A stretch of DNA of 60,751 bases from BOG-1112 sp964635325 (GCA_964635325.1 CAZWOL010000009.1:1-60751); one strand, 5' to 3'. Positions 15,012-24,986 are shown, counted from the first letter of the stretch. Numbers and translations: made by a program. Notes: generated by a model from the letters alone, not told the origin.

Positions 15012-16199
15012 ATGGAAACGGGTTCGGAGATCCTTCTCACTCAACCGCAATTAGCGCAAGGATGGGGACGCTGTTCATTGCTTTGCAATCAGGCTTCCGT
15101 ATCGAAGAATTTAAAGCATGTAATTCCGCTTCTTCATGAACGACTTGGTAAGCAGCTAGTGAGTTTGCTAGGTCCACAGCACGGTCTAACGGCAACTGTT
15201 CAAGATAATATGATAGAGACAGAACATAGTCGTGACCCTGAAAGTGGCTTACCTGTCTACTCTCTTTACTCAGAGATCCGTGAACCAAATGAAATGATTA
15301 TGAATGGTCTAGATACTATACTCATCGACCTACAAATCTCGGGCTGCCGTGTTTATACATACAAAGCGACAGTGCGTGCCTGCCTAGAAGCTGCAAAAAA
15401 ATATGGCAAACGTGTCGTAGTCCTGGACAGGCCCAACCCCTTAGGGGGAGTGTTCATTGAGGGGCGATCCTTAGATAATGGATTGCGCTCTTTTGTCGGT
15501 CCTGATGAAATACCAATGCGGCATGGGCTTAGCATTGCGGAATGTGCGAAGCTATTTAACAGAGAAGTTGGAGCTGAATTAGATGTCATTGCGATGCGTG
15601 GATGGAGGCCTAGCGAATATTGGAATCAAACTTACAGACCTTGGGTTCTTACATCACCGAATCTTGCGACGTGGGATGCCGTTGTTCTCTATCCAGGCCT
15701 TGTTATGCTTGAGGGAACTAATATTTCGGAGGGTCGTGGGACAGCCCTTCCTTTTCAGTTGATCGGAGCCCCCTATATTCCGTCAGCAGAGCGTTTGGTC
15801 CGACGTATACATGATTTTGGTCAGACTATTGGGGCAGGTACCTTTTTACGTCCTACAACATTCATGCCTACTTCGGGAAAATGGCAGGGGCAGGTCTGTA
15901 ATGGTTTTCAAATCCATGTTTTAGAACCTGAGCTAGTAAAAAGTTATATGCTATGCGTTGCTATTATTCGTGCATTTATGGATGAAGGCAAAGAAGCTTT
16001 TCAGTGGCGCGATCCACCCTACGAATATGAGTATGTCCGAAAGCCAATGGCTCTGATCGTAGGTTCCGATCAATTTGAGCAACATTTTCTAAAATTCAAT
16101 GTTGCAGATCCTTTTTGGTCTTATGGTCTCGAAGAATTTCTTAGTGTTTCGGAGCCTCATCTACTCTATGAACGAGACCGTTTGCTACCGAAGGTGTAG
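15012..16199 (+). CDS. DUF1343/NamZ-type exo-beta-N-acetylmuramidase
   Basis: Family members (NamZ, GH171) release N-acetylmuramic acid from the non-reducing ends of peptidoglycan fragments. Hallmarks seen: LLGPQHGLTATVQDNM, HSRDPESGLPVYSLYSE, LIDLQISGCRVYTY, VVVLDRPNPLGG, PMRHGLSIAEC and VLYPGLVMLEGTNISEGRGT. Length (395 aa) is normal. No signal peptide or lipobox is visible, unlike many exported homologues, so it may act on recycled muropeptides in the cytoplasm. The last 59 bases overlap the convergent TPR gene. Confidence 0.88.
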   Translation: METGSEILLTQPQLAQGWGRCSLLCNQASVSKNLKHVIPLLHERLGKQLVSLLGPQHGLTATVQDNMIETEHSRDPESGLPVYSLYSEIREPNEMIMNGLDTILIDLQISGCRVYTYKATVRACLEAAKKYGKRVVVLDRPNPLGGVFIEGRSLDNGLRSFVGPDEIPMRHGLSIAECAKLFNREVGAELDVIAMRGWRPSEYWNQTYRPWVLTSPNLATWDAVVLYPGLVMLEGTNISEGRGTALPFQLIGAPYIPSAERLVRRIHDFGQTIGAGTFLRPTTFMPTSGKWQGQVCNGFQIHVLEPELVKSYMLCVAIIRAFMDEGKEAFQWRDPPYEYEYVRKPMALIVGSDQFEQHFLKFNVADPFWSYGLEEFLSVSEPHLLYERDRLLPKV

Positions 16200-17649
16200 A
16201 CGTTTGTAGTATAGGATTGTCTGTAGACTTTTGCATAATCTGTTGAAAAGAAGGATAACCTCGCAATTTTGCGAAATCTTCATCATTCTCTGCATGTTTC
16301 TGCAAGGAAGGATTGAGTTCGATCGCAAGTTTTAAGCTATGAATAGCTAGCTTATCCATCTCTGTCAGAGAAAAAATGCAAGCTCGGTTGTAGAGAGCGA
16401 TGGAGTCCTTCGGATCTAGAGAAATTGCATTGTCAAATGAAACTAAAGCTAAATAGTATCGTCTTGTTCTATAGTAGGAAAGTCCGATGCGATTATGATA
16501 GGAAGACGTCATAGGTTTGAGAAGCAGAGCTTTTTCAAAATAAGATATTGCTTTGTCATACTGATCTAAGCCATCAGCATAGACCGTACCAATTTGGGCA
16601 TAAAAATCATCTCGTCCTGGAAACATATCATTAACTGCTGCCATATAGACTTCAAAATCACCTGCATGTTTTCTTTCAAAAATACCTGCAATAAAAAAAT
16701 CAAGTGTAGCAACTTGCTGTGGACTCAAAGCGATAGATTTTAGCATAGATTTGAGAAAATTTGCCTTATCTCCTCTGTCGAGAAAAATCAAAGCCATATG
16801 CATTTGTATGATCGATACATAAGGAGCAGAGAGGTCTTTTTTATGTGATAATTCTGAGAAAAGAGTCATCGCATCTTTGCTGTTATGGAGCAGGTAGTAC
16901 AGAGAAATTCCATAGTTTATAGCGATCTCAGGATAAGAATCGATTCCATGGTTCTGTACTATCTCTTTGAGTATTTGAATACCGGTCTCTGGATTTTTGC
17001 CATTCAAATACTGTTGAGCAATTTCTTGGTGTAGCATCGGATGAGGGAAGCGTCGGTGTAAGTCTTGAAGTTTTTCTAGACGTTCTTCCTCTGGTAGTGA
17101 TTTGATCAAGCGAATAAAAAGGGGAAGCATAATCTCTAAACTCTCAGGATTTTGTGCCGTCGTTTTGGTCAATACTTCTATTTTCTGCTGTGGGCTCATA
17201 GGTTCTAGACCAAATTTTATGATTCGGTAGATTTTTCTCCATGATTCTGCAGGTGCATGCCTAAGGCTTGCTAGTGCCTTTTCTGGAAAACCAAGTGCCT
17301 GATAAGCATCACACATAGCGACATGCCCAAAATCTGTAGTGGAATCTAGGTGCACCGTTTGCTGAGCCAAACGTAGAGCTGTTTCTATAGCCTCACTAGA
17401 AGATCCTTCTGCTAATGCCTCACGTAGGTAAATATGTGACATCAAATAGTGGCCATATGCTGAGTAAGGATCGAGTTGGAGTTCTCGCATTACATTTTTT
17501 TCCAACCGAGGAAGAGCTGCCGCATCGCTACTGAAAATCTCCACTTCGAGAGCTTGCAACGATTTTGCAAAACTCATTGAGGATATAAAGAGGAGAATCC
17601 CTATGAGTGTAATTTTTCTCTGAATGCTCTTAATCGTACTTAACTTCAT
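16141..17649 (-). CDS. Exported TPR-repeat protein
   Basis: The 502 residues start with a signal peptide (KITLIGILLFISSMSFAKS) and are otherwise helical repeats. Clear TPRs lie in the C-terminal half: DFYAQIGTVYADGLDQYDKA, SSYHNRIGLSYYRTRRYYLA and SIALYNRACIFSLTEMDKLA. Probably a periplasmic scaffold; no enzyme domain is visible. Its 3' end overlaps the NamZ-type gene by 59 bases on the opposite strand. It diverges from the processing protease with an AT-rich gap of about 147 bases that should hold both promoters. Confidence 0.75.
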   Translation of the reverse strand: MKLSTIKSIQRKITLIGILLFISSMSFAKSLQALEVEIFSSDAAALPRLEKNVMRELQLDPYSAYGHYLMSHIYLREALAEGSSSEAIETALRLAQQTVHLDSTTDFGHVAMCDAYQALGFPEKALASLRHAPAESWRKIYRIIKFGLEPMSPQQKIEVLTKTTAQNPESLEIMLPLFIRLIKSLPEEERLEKLQDLHRRFPHPMLHQEIAQQYLNGKNPETGIQILKEIVQNHGIDSYPEIAINYGISLYYLLHNSKDAMTLFSELSHKKDLSAPYVSIIQMHMALIFLDRGDKANFLKSMLKSIALSPQQVATLDFFIAGIFERKHAGDFEVYMAAVNDMFPGRDDFYAQIGTVYADGLDQYDKAISYFEKALLLKPMTSSYHNRIGLSYYRTRRYYLALVSFDNAISLDPKDSIALYNRACIFSLTEMDKLAIHSLKLAIELNPSLQKHAENDEDFAKLRGYPSFQQIMQKSTDNPILQTSTPSVANGLVHRVDEAPKH

Positions 17650-17796
17650 CAGTCCTCTAATATCTGGGTCTCTCAGATATCGGAAAAATTCTTAATTTTT
17701 TAATAGAATTATTAAAATCGCATAGATTTATGATGCTTCTATTTAAATAGACTAAGCTTTGTATTACTTCGACCGATAGTACGGATATGAGGTAAT

Positions 17797-20280
17797 ATGA
17801 AACTTCCATCCAATATTTTTAAAATTCTTCGTTGGCTAGTATTGATCCCGGTGCTTGTCTTCGCTTCTCTATTGCTTAAAGAACAGCTTTTGCAATCTCC
17901 ATCTTTAGTGCAGATACAAACTCTCACGGATGCGACGCAAAGCCTGGGGGATAATTATGATCAGATTCTGAGTCATGCAAGTGACGAAGATCTTGTACTT
18001 ATTGAGATGATTCTTTCTCTAATTCAAAATTATTATGTAGATGCGAAAAGCTTTCAGTTTGAAGAGCTTTTCACCCGAACTTTAGGCAATCTTCGAGATG
18101 CTGGGCATTTAACATTTGATCAATCTCATACGACTCTCGATGTTAAGGTTGGTATTTTACAAAAAAATATTCCACGACGTTGGGGTGAGGATGAACTTGG
18201 CAAAGTAGCCTCAATTTTCCAGTTATCAAGCTTCCTTAGAGACGGAAAGCAGTTTTCATCGAACAAAGAGTCCCTCGTTGCAACACTGAACGCAGTCATT
18301 TCTTCGTTGGATCCATACAGCAGGCTTCTTTCTGAAGAAGACTATAGAGAGCTACAAGAAGGAACTGAAGGTGAGTTTGGTGGGCTTGGAGTTATGGTTG
18401 GCGTTCGCAACAACCTTCTTACAGTCATCAAAGCAATTTCTCATTCGCCAGCATCTCGAGCAGGCATTTTACCAGACGATCATATTTTGGCAGTGAATGG
18501 CGTCACTACGTTTGGCTCTTCATTAGAAGAGTTGATTAAAATAATGCGGGGTCTTCCTGGTACCTCTGTAACACTATCACTTTTGCGTGAAGGTGCTCCC
18601 TCGCCTTTTGATGTAACTCTGAGTCGTGAGATTGTGCAAGTCGATCCAGTTGCTGTTCAGCATCTCAAAACAGGTTCTGGAAACGACGTTTTGATGCTGC
18701 GTTTAGATAGTTTTTCCGTAAAAAGTTACAATCGCCTACGAGCAGAAATAGAAAAAATTAAAACAGGAACTAAGAGTCGAACAGATGGAATTATCTTAGA
18801 TCTTCGTTCAAATCCAGGAGGTCTTCTCGATCAGGCTATTAAGATTTCGAAACTCTTTCTCAAAGAAGGCGCCATTGTCACAGTTAAAGGAAGAGAGACG
18901 GAAACAGAGTACGCTCACTCCGAACATATCGACCTCTCCTGTCCTTTGATTGTTTTGATCAATGAAGATTCAGCATCTGCAAGTGAAATACTTGCTGCTG
19001 CCTTGAAAGATAATGATCGAGCTTTGGTCATTGGACAACCAAGTTTTGGAAAAGGTACCGTACAAACCGTCTTTGAACTTCCTGCAGGAAAGGCATTGAA
19101 GCTTACTATAGCGCGATACCTAACCCCTTCTGGGGCATCTATACAGGGCGTAGGTGTTCGACCAGATATTTGGCTTCATCCCGTTTATAAACTTGATAAA
19201 AACGAAAATCTATTTGGTCACTATCGCTATCGAGAAGAAGATCCTTTTATTGGATTTAAAAAGTCTCGAGGTGATATCAATACTCACTCCTTACTTTTAA
19301 ATGGTTACTATTTGAGAGAATCAAATAGAGATCCTACTCAAAGTCAGACGCGGGAAGTAGATTTAGCCTTAGATATCTTTGATCATTTTAAGAGAGTTGC
19401 AGTTGATCATAGCTCACCTCAAAAAATTGTGACATCTCTCATTTTGAAAAAAATAAAAGCTAAGATTGAATCCAAACTTAGAGTTTGGGATGGGCAGGTA
19501 TCTGGATTTTTGAATGCAAAGCAGGTTAATTGGGAAACAAATAAAGCGAATATTCAATCAGTACCAAGAATTATTGATGTCAAAACGAAATATGTAGAAG
19601 CCTTTCCAGGACAACGCATTCCTGTTGATTTCAAAATCCTAAATCAAGATCCAAATGAGGCGTCAAGAGTCTCTGTCTTTATTCGCTCACATCGCGAAAT
19701 GGATAGCGTTGAGAAATTGCTAGGTCGCATAAGCTCACAAAAAGATTTTATGGATACAATGGAATTTGAAGTGCCTGCAATGTGGGCTCCAGGTCGCGTT
19801 GACTTTCAAGTTGGTTTAGCAATCAACGGGGTAGAATCAACAGATAATGTACAAAGTTTTTCTCTAAATATTTTAAGTCGAAATGAGCCAAAACTAAATA
19901 TAACATCGATTCTTGTGGGATCCGGGGAATCGCCATCGCGAGGTCTTCTGCGAGCAAGAAGTCAACTTAAGTTAAAAGTAAAAATTGAGAATGATAGTGA
20001 TCGTGATATTCCCATCGAAAAGATTACGATGGAAAATCTATCTGGACGTCAGATTCAAATCCAACCAGAGTCACGACAACAAATTCAAAGTATTGCGGCC
20101 CACGGGTATGTAGAGACTCTCTATAATGTATCAGGGACTAAGGCGATCTATTCCGATCGGCTTGGCATTGGCTTTTCTTTGGAGAGTCGTGATCTAAAAT
20201 CACCGCTCTTTAAAGTGATTTATCTAAATGCCGTACCGAATGTTGGTCCAAAAGATCGACTGTCTGTTCATGAGAAATAG
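17797..20280 (+). CDS. C-terminal processing peptidase (S41) with large C-terminal extension
   Basis: Membrane-anchored or exported CtpA/Prc-type serine protease of 827 residues. It has an N-terminal hydrophobic segment (14-27), a helical region, a PDZ domain at about 190-275 (EGEFGGLGVMVGVRNN) and the S41 catalytic core. The Ser/Lys dyad is S394 in DSASASEI and K419 in SFGKGTVQ. Most CtpA proteins end around 400-550 residues. Here about 250 further residues (580-827) look like two Ig-like or beta-sandwich domains, possibly substrate-binding. The stop is seven bases before the glycosyltransferase start, so the two are co-transcribed. Confidence 0.9.
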   Translation: MKLPSNIFKILRWLVLIPVLVFASLLLKEQLLQSPSLVQIQTLTDATQSLGDNYDQILSHASDEDLVLIEMILSLIQNYYVDAKSFQFEELFTRTLGNLRDAGHLTFDQSHTTLDVKVGILQKNIPRRWGEDELGKVASIFQLSSFLRDGKQFSSNKESLVATLNAVISSLDPYSRLLSEEDYRELQEGTEGEFGGLGVMVGVRNNLLTVIKAISHSPASRAGILPDDHILAVNGVTTFGSSLEELIKIMRGLPGTSVTLSLLREGAPSPFDVTLSREIVQVDPVAVQHLKTGSGNDVLMLRLDSFSVKSYNRLRAEIEKIKTGTKSRTDGIILDLRSNPGGLLDQAIKISKLFLKEGAIVTVKGRETETEYAHSEHIDLSCPLIVLINEDSASASEILAAALKDNDRALVIGQPSFGKGTVQTVFELPAGKALKLTIARYLTPSGASIQGVGVRPDIWLHPVYKLDKNENLFGHYRYREEDPFIGFKKSRGDINTHSLLLNGYYLRESNRDPTQSQTREVDLALDIFDHFKRVAVDHSSPQKIVTSLILKKIKAKIESKLRVWDGQVSGFLNAKQVNWETNKANIQSVPRIIDVKTKYVEAFPGQRIPVDFKILNQDPNEASRVSVFIRSHREMDSVEKLLGRISSQKDFMDTMEFEVPAMWAPGRVDFQVGLAINGVESTDNVQSFSLNILSRNEPKLNITSILVGSGESPSRGLLRARSQLKLKVKIENDSDRDIPIEKITMENLSGRQIQIQPESRQQIQSIAAHGYVETLYNVSGTKAIYSDRLGIGFSLESRDLKSPLFKVIYLNAVPNVGPKDRLSVHEK

Positions 20281-20287
20281 AGGAAAT

Positions 20288-22012
20288 ATGTCTAGAAACT
20301 ACCGAGAAAAAATAGGGATTGTTGGGGGATCGCTAGATTTTCCACGAATTTTTCACTCATTTGAGTTTCTGACAAGACATTTTGACGTAAGTATCTTTAT
20401 TTTTGACTCTGAAAATGGTTTGAAAGATATCCCATCTTCGATGGATGTGCGTCTTTACAAAGAAATCGAAAACATGTCTGGATTTATGCGAGGTCTTGAA
20501 GAAGATCTTGCAGATTTTCGCCTGATCATTTGCTTGGAAAGTAGCCGTTTACATTCCTTTCAAGCTCTAAAAGCAGCTAAGCTTTATGGAGCGAAGCTGA
20601 TCCTGTATTCAACAGAGACAGATCCATTTCAGTATGTGCAATTTGAAAATATTCGCACGATGCAAAAGGAATTCATCGAAAATTCTGTACTTTTTTTAGC
20701 ACCAAATCAACGTGGTTTGAACCCATTATCGAGTTATGCCCATGTTGGTGAGCGTTTTCTTATTCTTCCTTTTATCCATGATTCAAAGATTTTCAACCTA
20801 TGTGGACAGTCATCGCAAAAATTTCGTAGTCTCTTAGGTTGGAGTGAAAAAAATATTGTTGTTCTATACTACGGATCCCTAAATTCAGAACATAAACCAG
20901 AGCGCCTCATCGAGGCTTTGAAGCTTCTTAAGGCACAAGATCCCTCTCTGCTTGATGAACTTAAAATACTCTATGTAGGTACGGGAAATTCTGAAAAACA
21001 GCTGAAATATATGGCATATGATTCTGGTCTGGGTGGATCTATTTATTTTATGCATCAGGACTTTGAGCCTGTTATGGGTGAGATCTATCGAGCATCTGAT
21101 TTTGTAATTTTGTCAGGCTCATCAGATGCTAAAAGACTGACAAAATTTCCTTTTGAAGTCTATGAAGCTATGGCATGTGGAAGCATTCCTATTGTTCCAG
21201 CAGGCTCACTCTTAGAAGATCTAGCAGGAAAAGATGCCTGTCTAAGTGTTGAAAATACCGAAGCAAGATATCTTGCTTTGACTTTACGTACCATAATCTC
21301 TGATCAAGTTCAGTTTCAGGCGTTGAAAGAAAAGGTTATCGCTAAGGTCGATCAAGATCGTAGCGCATCATTTGCTCAAGTCGAAGAACGTCTAATTTCT
21401 ATTGGTGAAAATTTTAGTAATGAACGTTTGATGAACGAAAAGGTCGATGAGTTTATACATTGGATTGAAGATCTTGATGATTCGGGTAAAATTTCTGAGC
21501 TCGAGAAGCTACTCCAGGAGCCCAACCTACATAAGATTGTCCGCGGACGTTTGCTGTGTGCTGTTGCTAACATTTATTTTCAAATGGGATTCGCTGAAAA
21601 AGCTATTCATAATTACGAAAATGCAGTTGCTACAAATTCGAGAGATGTTCGTCCCCTATTGGGTCTTGGTTTTATTGCTTGGAATAGTCAGTCTGATATG
21701 GAAGCAGAAGCTTTTTTTAAGAAAGTTTTAGCTCTTGATACGAATAATCAGCAAGCTGCTCTTGGTCTGGGACTGGTCTACTATCGCAAGGGACGCTACT
21801 TAGATTCTGTACATTGGTTGACAAAGAGCCTCCTTGATCCTCTTAAAGAGGCGAGTACGGCTCTTTCCTGTATCGCAAAAATTTGTGTGAATCACTTGGA
21901 AGGGCCACTCGCATTGCGCTGCCTTCAATCCGTAATCGAGCGTATAGGTGAACACTCTGTACTAATGAGTGCGCTGCGGAAGCTTGGTGGTGAATCTGCT
22001 ATTGAAGGGTGA
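20288..22012 (+). CDS. GT4-type glycosyltransferase fused to TPR repeats
   Basis: The N-terminal part (about 1-380) is a GT-B fold. VVLYYGSLNSEHKPERLIEA and LYVGTGNSEKQLKYMA are the donor-domain start, and FPFEVYEAMACGSIPIVPAG is the GT4 signature with the ExxxxG-type nucleotide-sugar site. The C-terminal 150 residues contain TPRs (ANIYFQMGFAEKAIHNYENA and LGFIAWNSQSDMEAEAFFKK). ATG 20288 has AGAGGA six bases upstream; a start at 20228 would overlap the protease gene. Sugar and acceptor are unknown. The 3' end overlaps dut by 14 bases on the other strand. Confidence 0.82.
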   Translation: MSRNYREKIGIVGGSLDFPRIFHSFEFLTRHFDVSIFIFDSENGLKDIPSSMDVRLYKEIENMSGFMRGLEEDLADFRLIICLESSRLHSFQALKAAKLYGAKLILYSTETDPFQYVQFENIRTMQKEFIENSVLFLAPNQRGLNPLSSYAHVGERFLILPFIHDSKIFNLCGQSSQKFRSLLGWSEKNIVVLYYGSLNSEHKPERLIEALKLLKAQDPSLLDELKILYVGTGNSEKQLKYMAYDSGLGGSIYFMHQDFEPVMGEIYRASDFVILSGSSDAKRLTKFPFEVYEAMACGSIPIVPAGSLLEDLAGKDACLSVENTEARYLALTLRTIISDQVQFQALKEKVIAKVDQDRSASFAQVEERLISIGENFSNERLMNEKVDEFIHWIEDLDDSGKISELEKLLQEPNLHKIVRGRLLCAVANIYFQMGFAEKAIHNYENAVATNSRDVRPLLGLGFIAWNSQSDMEAEAFFKKVLALDTNNQQAALGLGLVYYRKGRYLDSVHWLTKSLLDPLKEASTALSCIAKICVNHLEGPLALRCLQSVIERIGEHSVLMSALRKLGGESAIEG

Positions 22013-22466
22013 TACCAGGAAGGAATGGTTTTTCATCAGCTCGACCTGTTGAACCAAAACCACCCACACGTTGGCCCCCGACACTGAGCTCAGGAATACG
22101 ATAGGTCAGATTAAGAACAAGCTGAGCTATTCTCTCTCCTACTTCAACAACATAATCTTGCTTCGAAAAATTCAGAAGTAGCACTTGAATTTCATCTGGA
22201 AAATCTGCATCGATAGTTCCAAGTGAATTTGCCAATGTAATTCCGTGATTTAGAGCAAGACCTGAGCGAGCTCGGATCTGCAATTCAGGGATCTGGTTGC
22301 TAGGAACCTGGTCCCAGTCTACTCGATCAATCCACACACCCGTAGGAATTTTTCGAACCTCACCTGCAGGAACAACAATACGAATGCGTGATTTAAGATC
22401 TGCGCCCGCACTAAAGAAAGTCTTGTAATGTGGGTCGCTACCCTCGTTCCAACGTAAGTAAATCAT
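21999..22466 (-). CDS. dut: Deoxyuridine 5'-triphosphate nucleotidohydrolase (dUTPase)
   Basis: Hydrolyses dUTP to dUMP and PPi, keeping uracil out of DNA. All five trimeric-dUTPase motifs are seen: SAGADLKS, RARSGLALNHG, GTIDADFPDEIQV, GERIAQLVL and the C-terminal GGFGSTGR. Length (155 aa) is normal. GGAGG lies seven bases before the ATG. It follows pnp by 33 bp on the same strand, an rpsO-pnp-dut arrangement. Confidence 0.96.
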   Translation of the reverse strand: MIYLRWNEGSDPHYKTFFSAGADLKSRIRIVVPAGEVRKIPTGVWIDRVDWDQVPSNQIPELQIRARSGLALNHGITLANSLGTIDADFPDEIQVLLLNFSKQDYVVEVGERIAQLVLNLTYRIPELSVGGQRVGGFGSTGRADEKPFLPGITLQ

Positions 22467-22499
22467 AAAAAGCCTCCGAGCGCCTGAGCGCGAGGAATA

Positions 22500-24596
22500 T
22501 TAAGAGAATGTCGGTTTTAGACCGAAAGCATCGCGTCGTGAAAGTTTCACACGTCCTTGCTTGTCTATATCGATAATCTTAACGATCACTTCATCACCGA
22601 TTTTAACGACGTCTTCGATTTTTTCGATACGTTTGTCATCGAGCTGTGAAATGTGGCAAAGACCATCAACTCCAGGTTTCAATTCAATGAATACACCAAA
22701 ATCAACAATGCGAGAAACTCTACCCAAATAGATTTCACCAGCCTGTGGCACAGTTGTGTAGCTACGAATCATTGTCTTAGCTGCTTGAGCAGACAATGAA
22801 TCCGGAGCTAGAATCGAGATGACACCGTTTTCTTCGATTTCCATTTTCACGCCCGCTTCAGAGCTGATTTTTTTGATGATCTTTCCACCAGGGCCAATCA
22901 GATCTTTGATGCGGTCAGTGCTAATTTTCAGTTTGAACATGCGAGGAGCCAAAGCACTTAGATCCTGTGGCTCAGAGATCGATGACGACATTTTGCCAAG
23001 TATATGCATACGGCCACGTCGAGCTTGGTCAAGAGCTTCAACCATCAGCTGTGGTGAAATACCACCGATTTTAATGTCCATCTGGAGAGCTGTGATCCCT
23101 TTGCTGGTACCACAGACTTTGAAGTCCATATCACCGAGGTGGTCTTCGTCTCCCAAAATATCAGAAAGAATCGCGTAGCGATCCCCTTCTTTAATTAGAC
23201 CCATAGCAATACCTGCTACGGATGAGGACAATGGCACACCAGCATGAAGCATTGCCATGGTTCCCGCACAAACCGCTGCCATCGAAGAGCTACCATTTGA
23301 TTCGAGAGTTTCAGCAACTAAACGAATGGTATAACCAAAAGATTTTTGATCAGGTAGCACTGGGAAAAGTGCACGTCGCGCAAGACTACCGTGACCAATT
23401 TCACGACGGCCTGGAGACCTTTGCATACGAGCTTCACCAACGCTAAACGGAGGGAAGTTGTAGTGCAAAATAAAACGTTCACGAATTTCTGTATCCCACA
23501 GAGATTCTGAACGTTGCTGATCATCTGCAGCTGCCAGAGTTACGGTCGCTAGAGACTGAGTCTCTCCACGAGTAAACAAAGCGTTTCCGTGTGGACGATG
23601 CAAGACACCAGTTTCGCATGTGATCGGTCGAACATCTTCGAGGCCGCGTCCGTCAATGCGGCGTTTTTCATCGAGAATCATGGCACGCATATAGTCTGAT
23701 TCATACTCATGAATCGTATGCGCAATTTGCTTCTCGCGAGCTGGATCTTTGTCTGGATTGAGTTCTTTGAGAGCATCTGCTTTTGCTTTTGCGATACCCT
23801 TTTTCATTTTCTTTTTTTCACGGAAAGAAAACGCTTCGCTGATTGGGCCTTTGACAAAAGAACGAATCTGTTCAACCAAACTTGGCTCAACATCGAGATT
23901 TGGAATTGGCATTTTTTCTTTACCAATTTCTTTTTGAATCTCGTATTGCATTTCGAAGAAAGGCTTCATCAATTCGTGTGCGTAAGTGATCGCATCAAGC
24001 ATTTCTTTTTCAGAAACTTCACGTGCTCCTGCTTCAACCATCAATACAGCATCAGGACTGCACGCAATATTGAGGTCTAGTGTGTTTTCACCTTCGCCAC
24101 CTTCGAGTGGATCGATGATGTATTCACCGTTACGTAAACCGATGCTTAAGCTGCAAATAGGTCCGTTGAACGGAATATCACTGATCATCAAAGCAACGCT
24201 TGCACCGACAGCAGCTAGGGGCGCTGGGGCATTTCCATGCTCATAAGAAAGCACAGTTGCTGTGATAGTCGTTTCGTTTTTAAAACCTTTAGGAAAGAGA
24301 GGACGAAGAGGACGATCAATAAGACGAGCTGTCAATGCCGCTTGGTCTGAAGGTCGACCTTCTCTTTTGAAGTACCCACCTGGGACGCGTCCTGCTGCAT
24401 AGTATTTTTCTATGTAGTCAACACCGAGTGGGAAGAAATCAACGTCAGCCATTGCTTTTTCAGAAGCGCAAGCTGTGACAAGAACTTGAGTGCCTCCTGA
24501 ACTGACCATGACTGATCCGTTGGCTTGCTTTGCATATTTTTGAAATTCAAATTTGACGGTTCTTCCGTTGATTAAGACTTCGCGTACAATTGACAT
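22500..24596 (-). CDS. pnp: Polyribonucleotide nucleotidyltransferase (PNPase)
   Basis: Phosphorolytic 3'-5' exoribonuclease of the degradosome. The 698 residues hold two RNase PH domains (catalytic stretch DILGDEDHLGDMDFKV in the second), a KH domain (IKDLIGPGGKIIKKISSEAG) and an S1 domain (LGRVSRIVDFGVFIELKPGV). I chose ATG 24596, which has AAAGGGA eight bases upstream and gives the standard length. A start at 24650 would add 18 residues with no conserved content. It lies downstream of rpsO as in many bacteria; the 120-base gap is a likely processing region. Confidence 0.97.
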   Translation of the reverse strand: MSIVREVLINGRTVKFEFQKYAKQANGSVMVSSGGTQVLVTACASEKAMADVDFFPLGVDYIEKYYAAGRVPGGYFKREGRPSDQAALTARLIDRPLRPLFPKGFKNETTITATVLSYEHGNAPAPLAAVGASVALMISDIPFNGPICSLSIGLRNGEYIIDPLEGGEGENTLDLNIACSPDAVLMVEAGAREVSEKEMLDAITYAHELMKPFFEMQYEIQKEIGKEKMPIPNLDVEPSLVEQIRSFVKGPISEAFSFREKKKMKKGIAKAKADALKELNPDKDPAREKQIAHTIHEYESDYMRAMILDEKRRIDGRGLEDVRPITCETGVLHRPHGNALFTRGETQSLATVTLAAADDQQRSESLWDTEIRERFILHYNFPPFSVGEARMQRSPGRREIGHGSLARRALFPVLPDQKSFGYTIRLVAETLESNGSSSMAAVCAGTMAMLHAGVPLSSSVAGIAMGLIKEGDRYAILSDILGDEDHLGDMDFKVCGTSKGITALQMDIKIGGISPQLMVEALDQARRGRMHILGKMSSSISEPQDLSALAPRMFKLKISTDRIKDLIGPGGKIIKKISSEAGVKMEIEENGVISILAPDSLSAQAAKTMIRSYTTVPQAGEIYLGRVSRIVDFGVFIELKPGVDGLCHISQLDDKRIEKIEDVVKIGDEVIVKIIDIDKQGRVKLSRRDAFGLKPTFS

Positions 24597-24716
24597 GGTC
24601 GTTTCCCTTTGAGGGTGTAAGTATAAAAAGGAATTCTGGCAAACTGCCACTGCTCTGTGAGACAGGCATAAGACTTAGGAGATCTTAGCATAACTGTCTT
24701 TGCTGGCAGACTATTT

Positions 24717-24986
24717 TTATTTTCGAATTCCAAGCTTGGAAATGAGGGCTTTGTAGGCAGAGTTATCTTTTTTGTGAAGATAATTGAGAAGCTGGCGTCG
24801 TTGTCCAACGAGTTTCATCAACCCACGGCGAGAATGATGATCTTTTTCATTCCCTTTAAAATGTTCGTTGAGATAGGTGAGTCGCTCAGAAAGTAGAGCA
24901 ATCTGTACCTGAGGAGATGCAGTATCTCCTTCGTGTTTTTGAAATGCTTTAATGATTTCAGCTTTTCGCTCTTTTGAAAAAGCCAT
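24717..24986 (-). CDS. rpsO: 30S ribosomal protein S15
   Basis: Primary 16S rRNA-binding protein of the small-subunit platform. All 89 residues match S15, including DTASPQVQIALLSERLTYLN, KDHHSRRGLMKLVGQRRQLL and the terminal SKLGIRK. An AAGGAAGGA site precedes the ATG. The leader contains a 7-bp hairpin (25042-25059) that could be a site for S15 autoregulation, which is known in several bacteria with unrelated leader structures. Confidence 0.98.
   Translation of the reverse strand: MAFSKERKAEIIKAFQKHEGDTASPQVQIALLSERLTYLNEHFKGNEKDHHSRRGLMKLVGQRRQLLNYLHKKDNSAYKALISKLGIRK

Noticed and set aside
23709..24080. Open frames antisense to pnp
   Set aside because: They are shadows of the strongly conserved PNPase frame and have no ribosome sites or recognisable domains.
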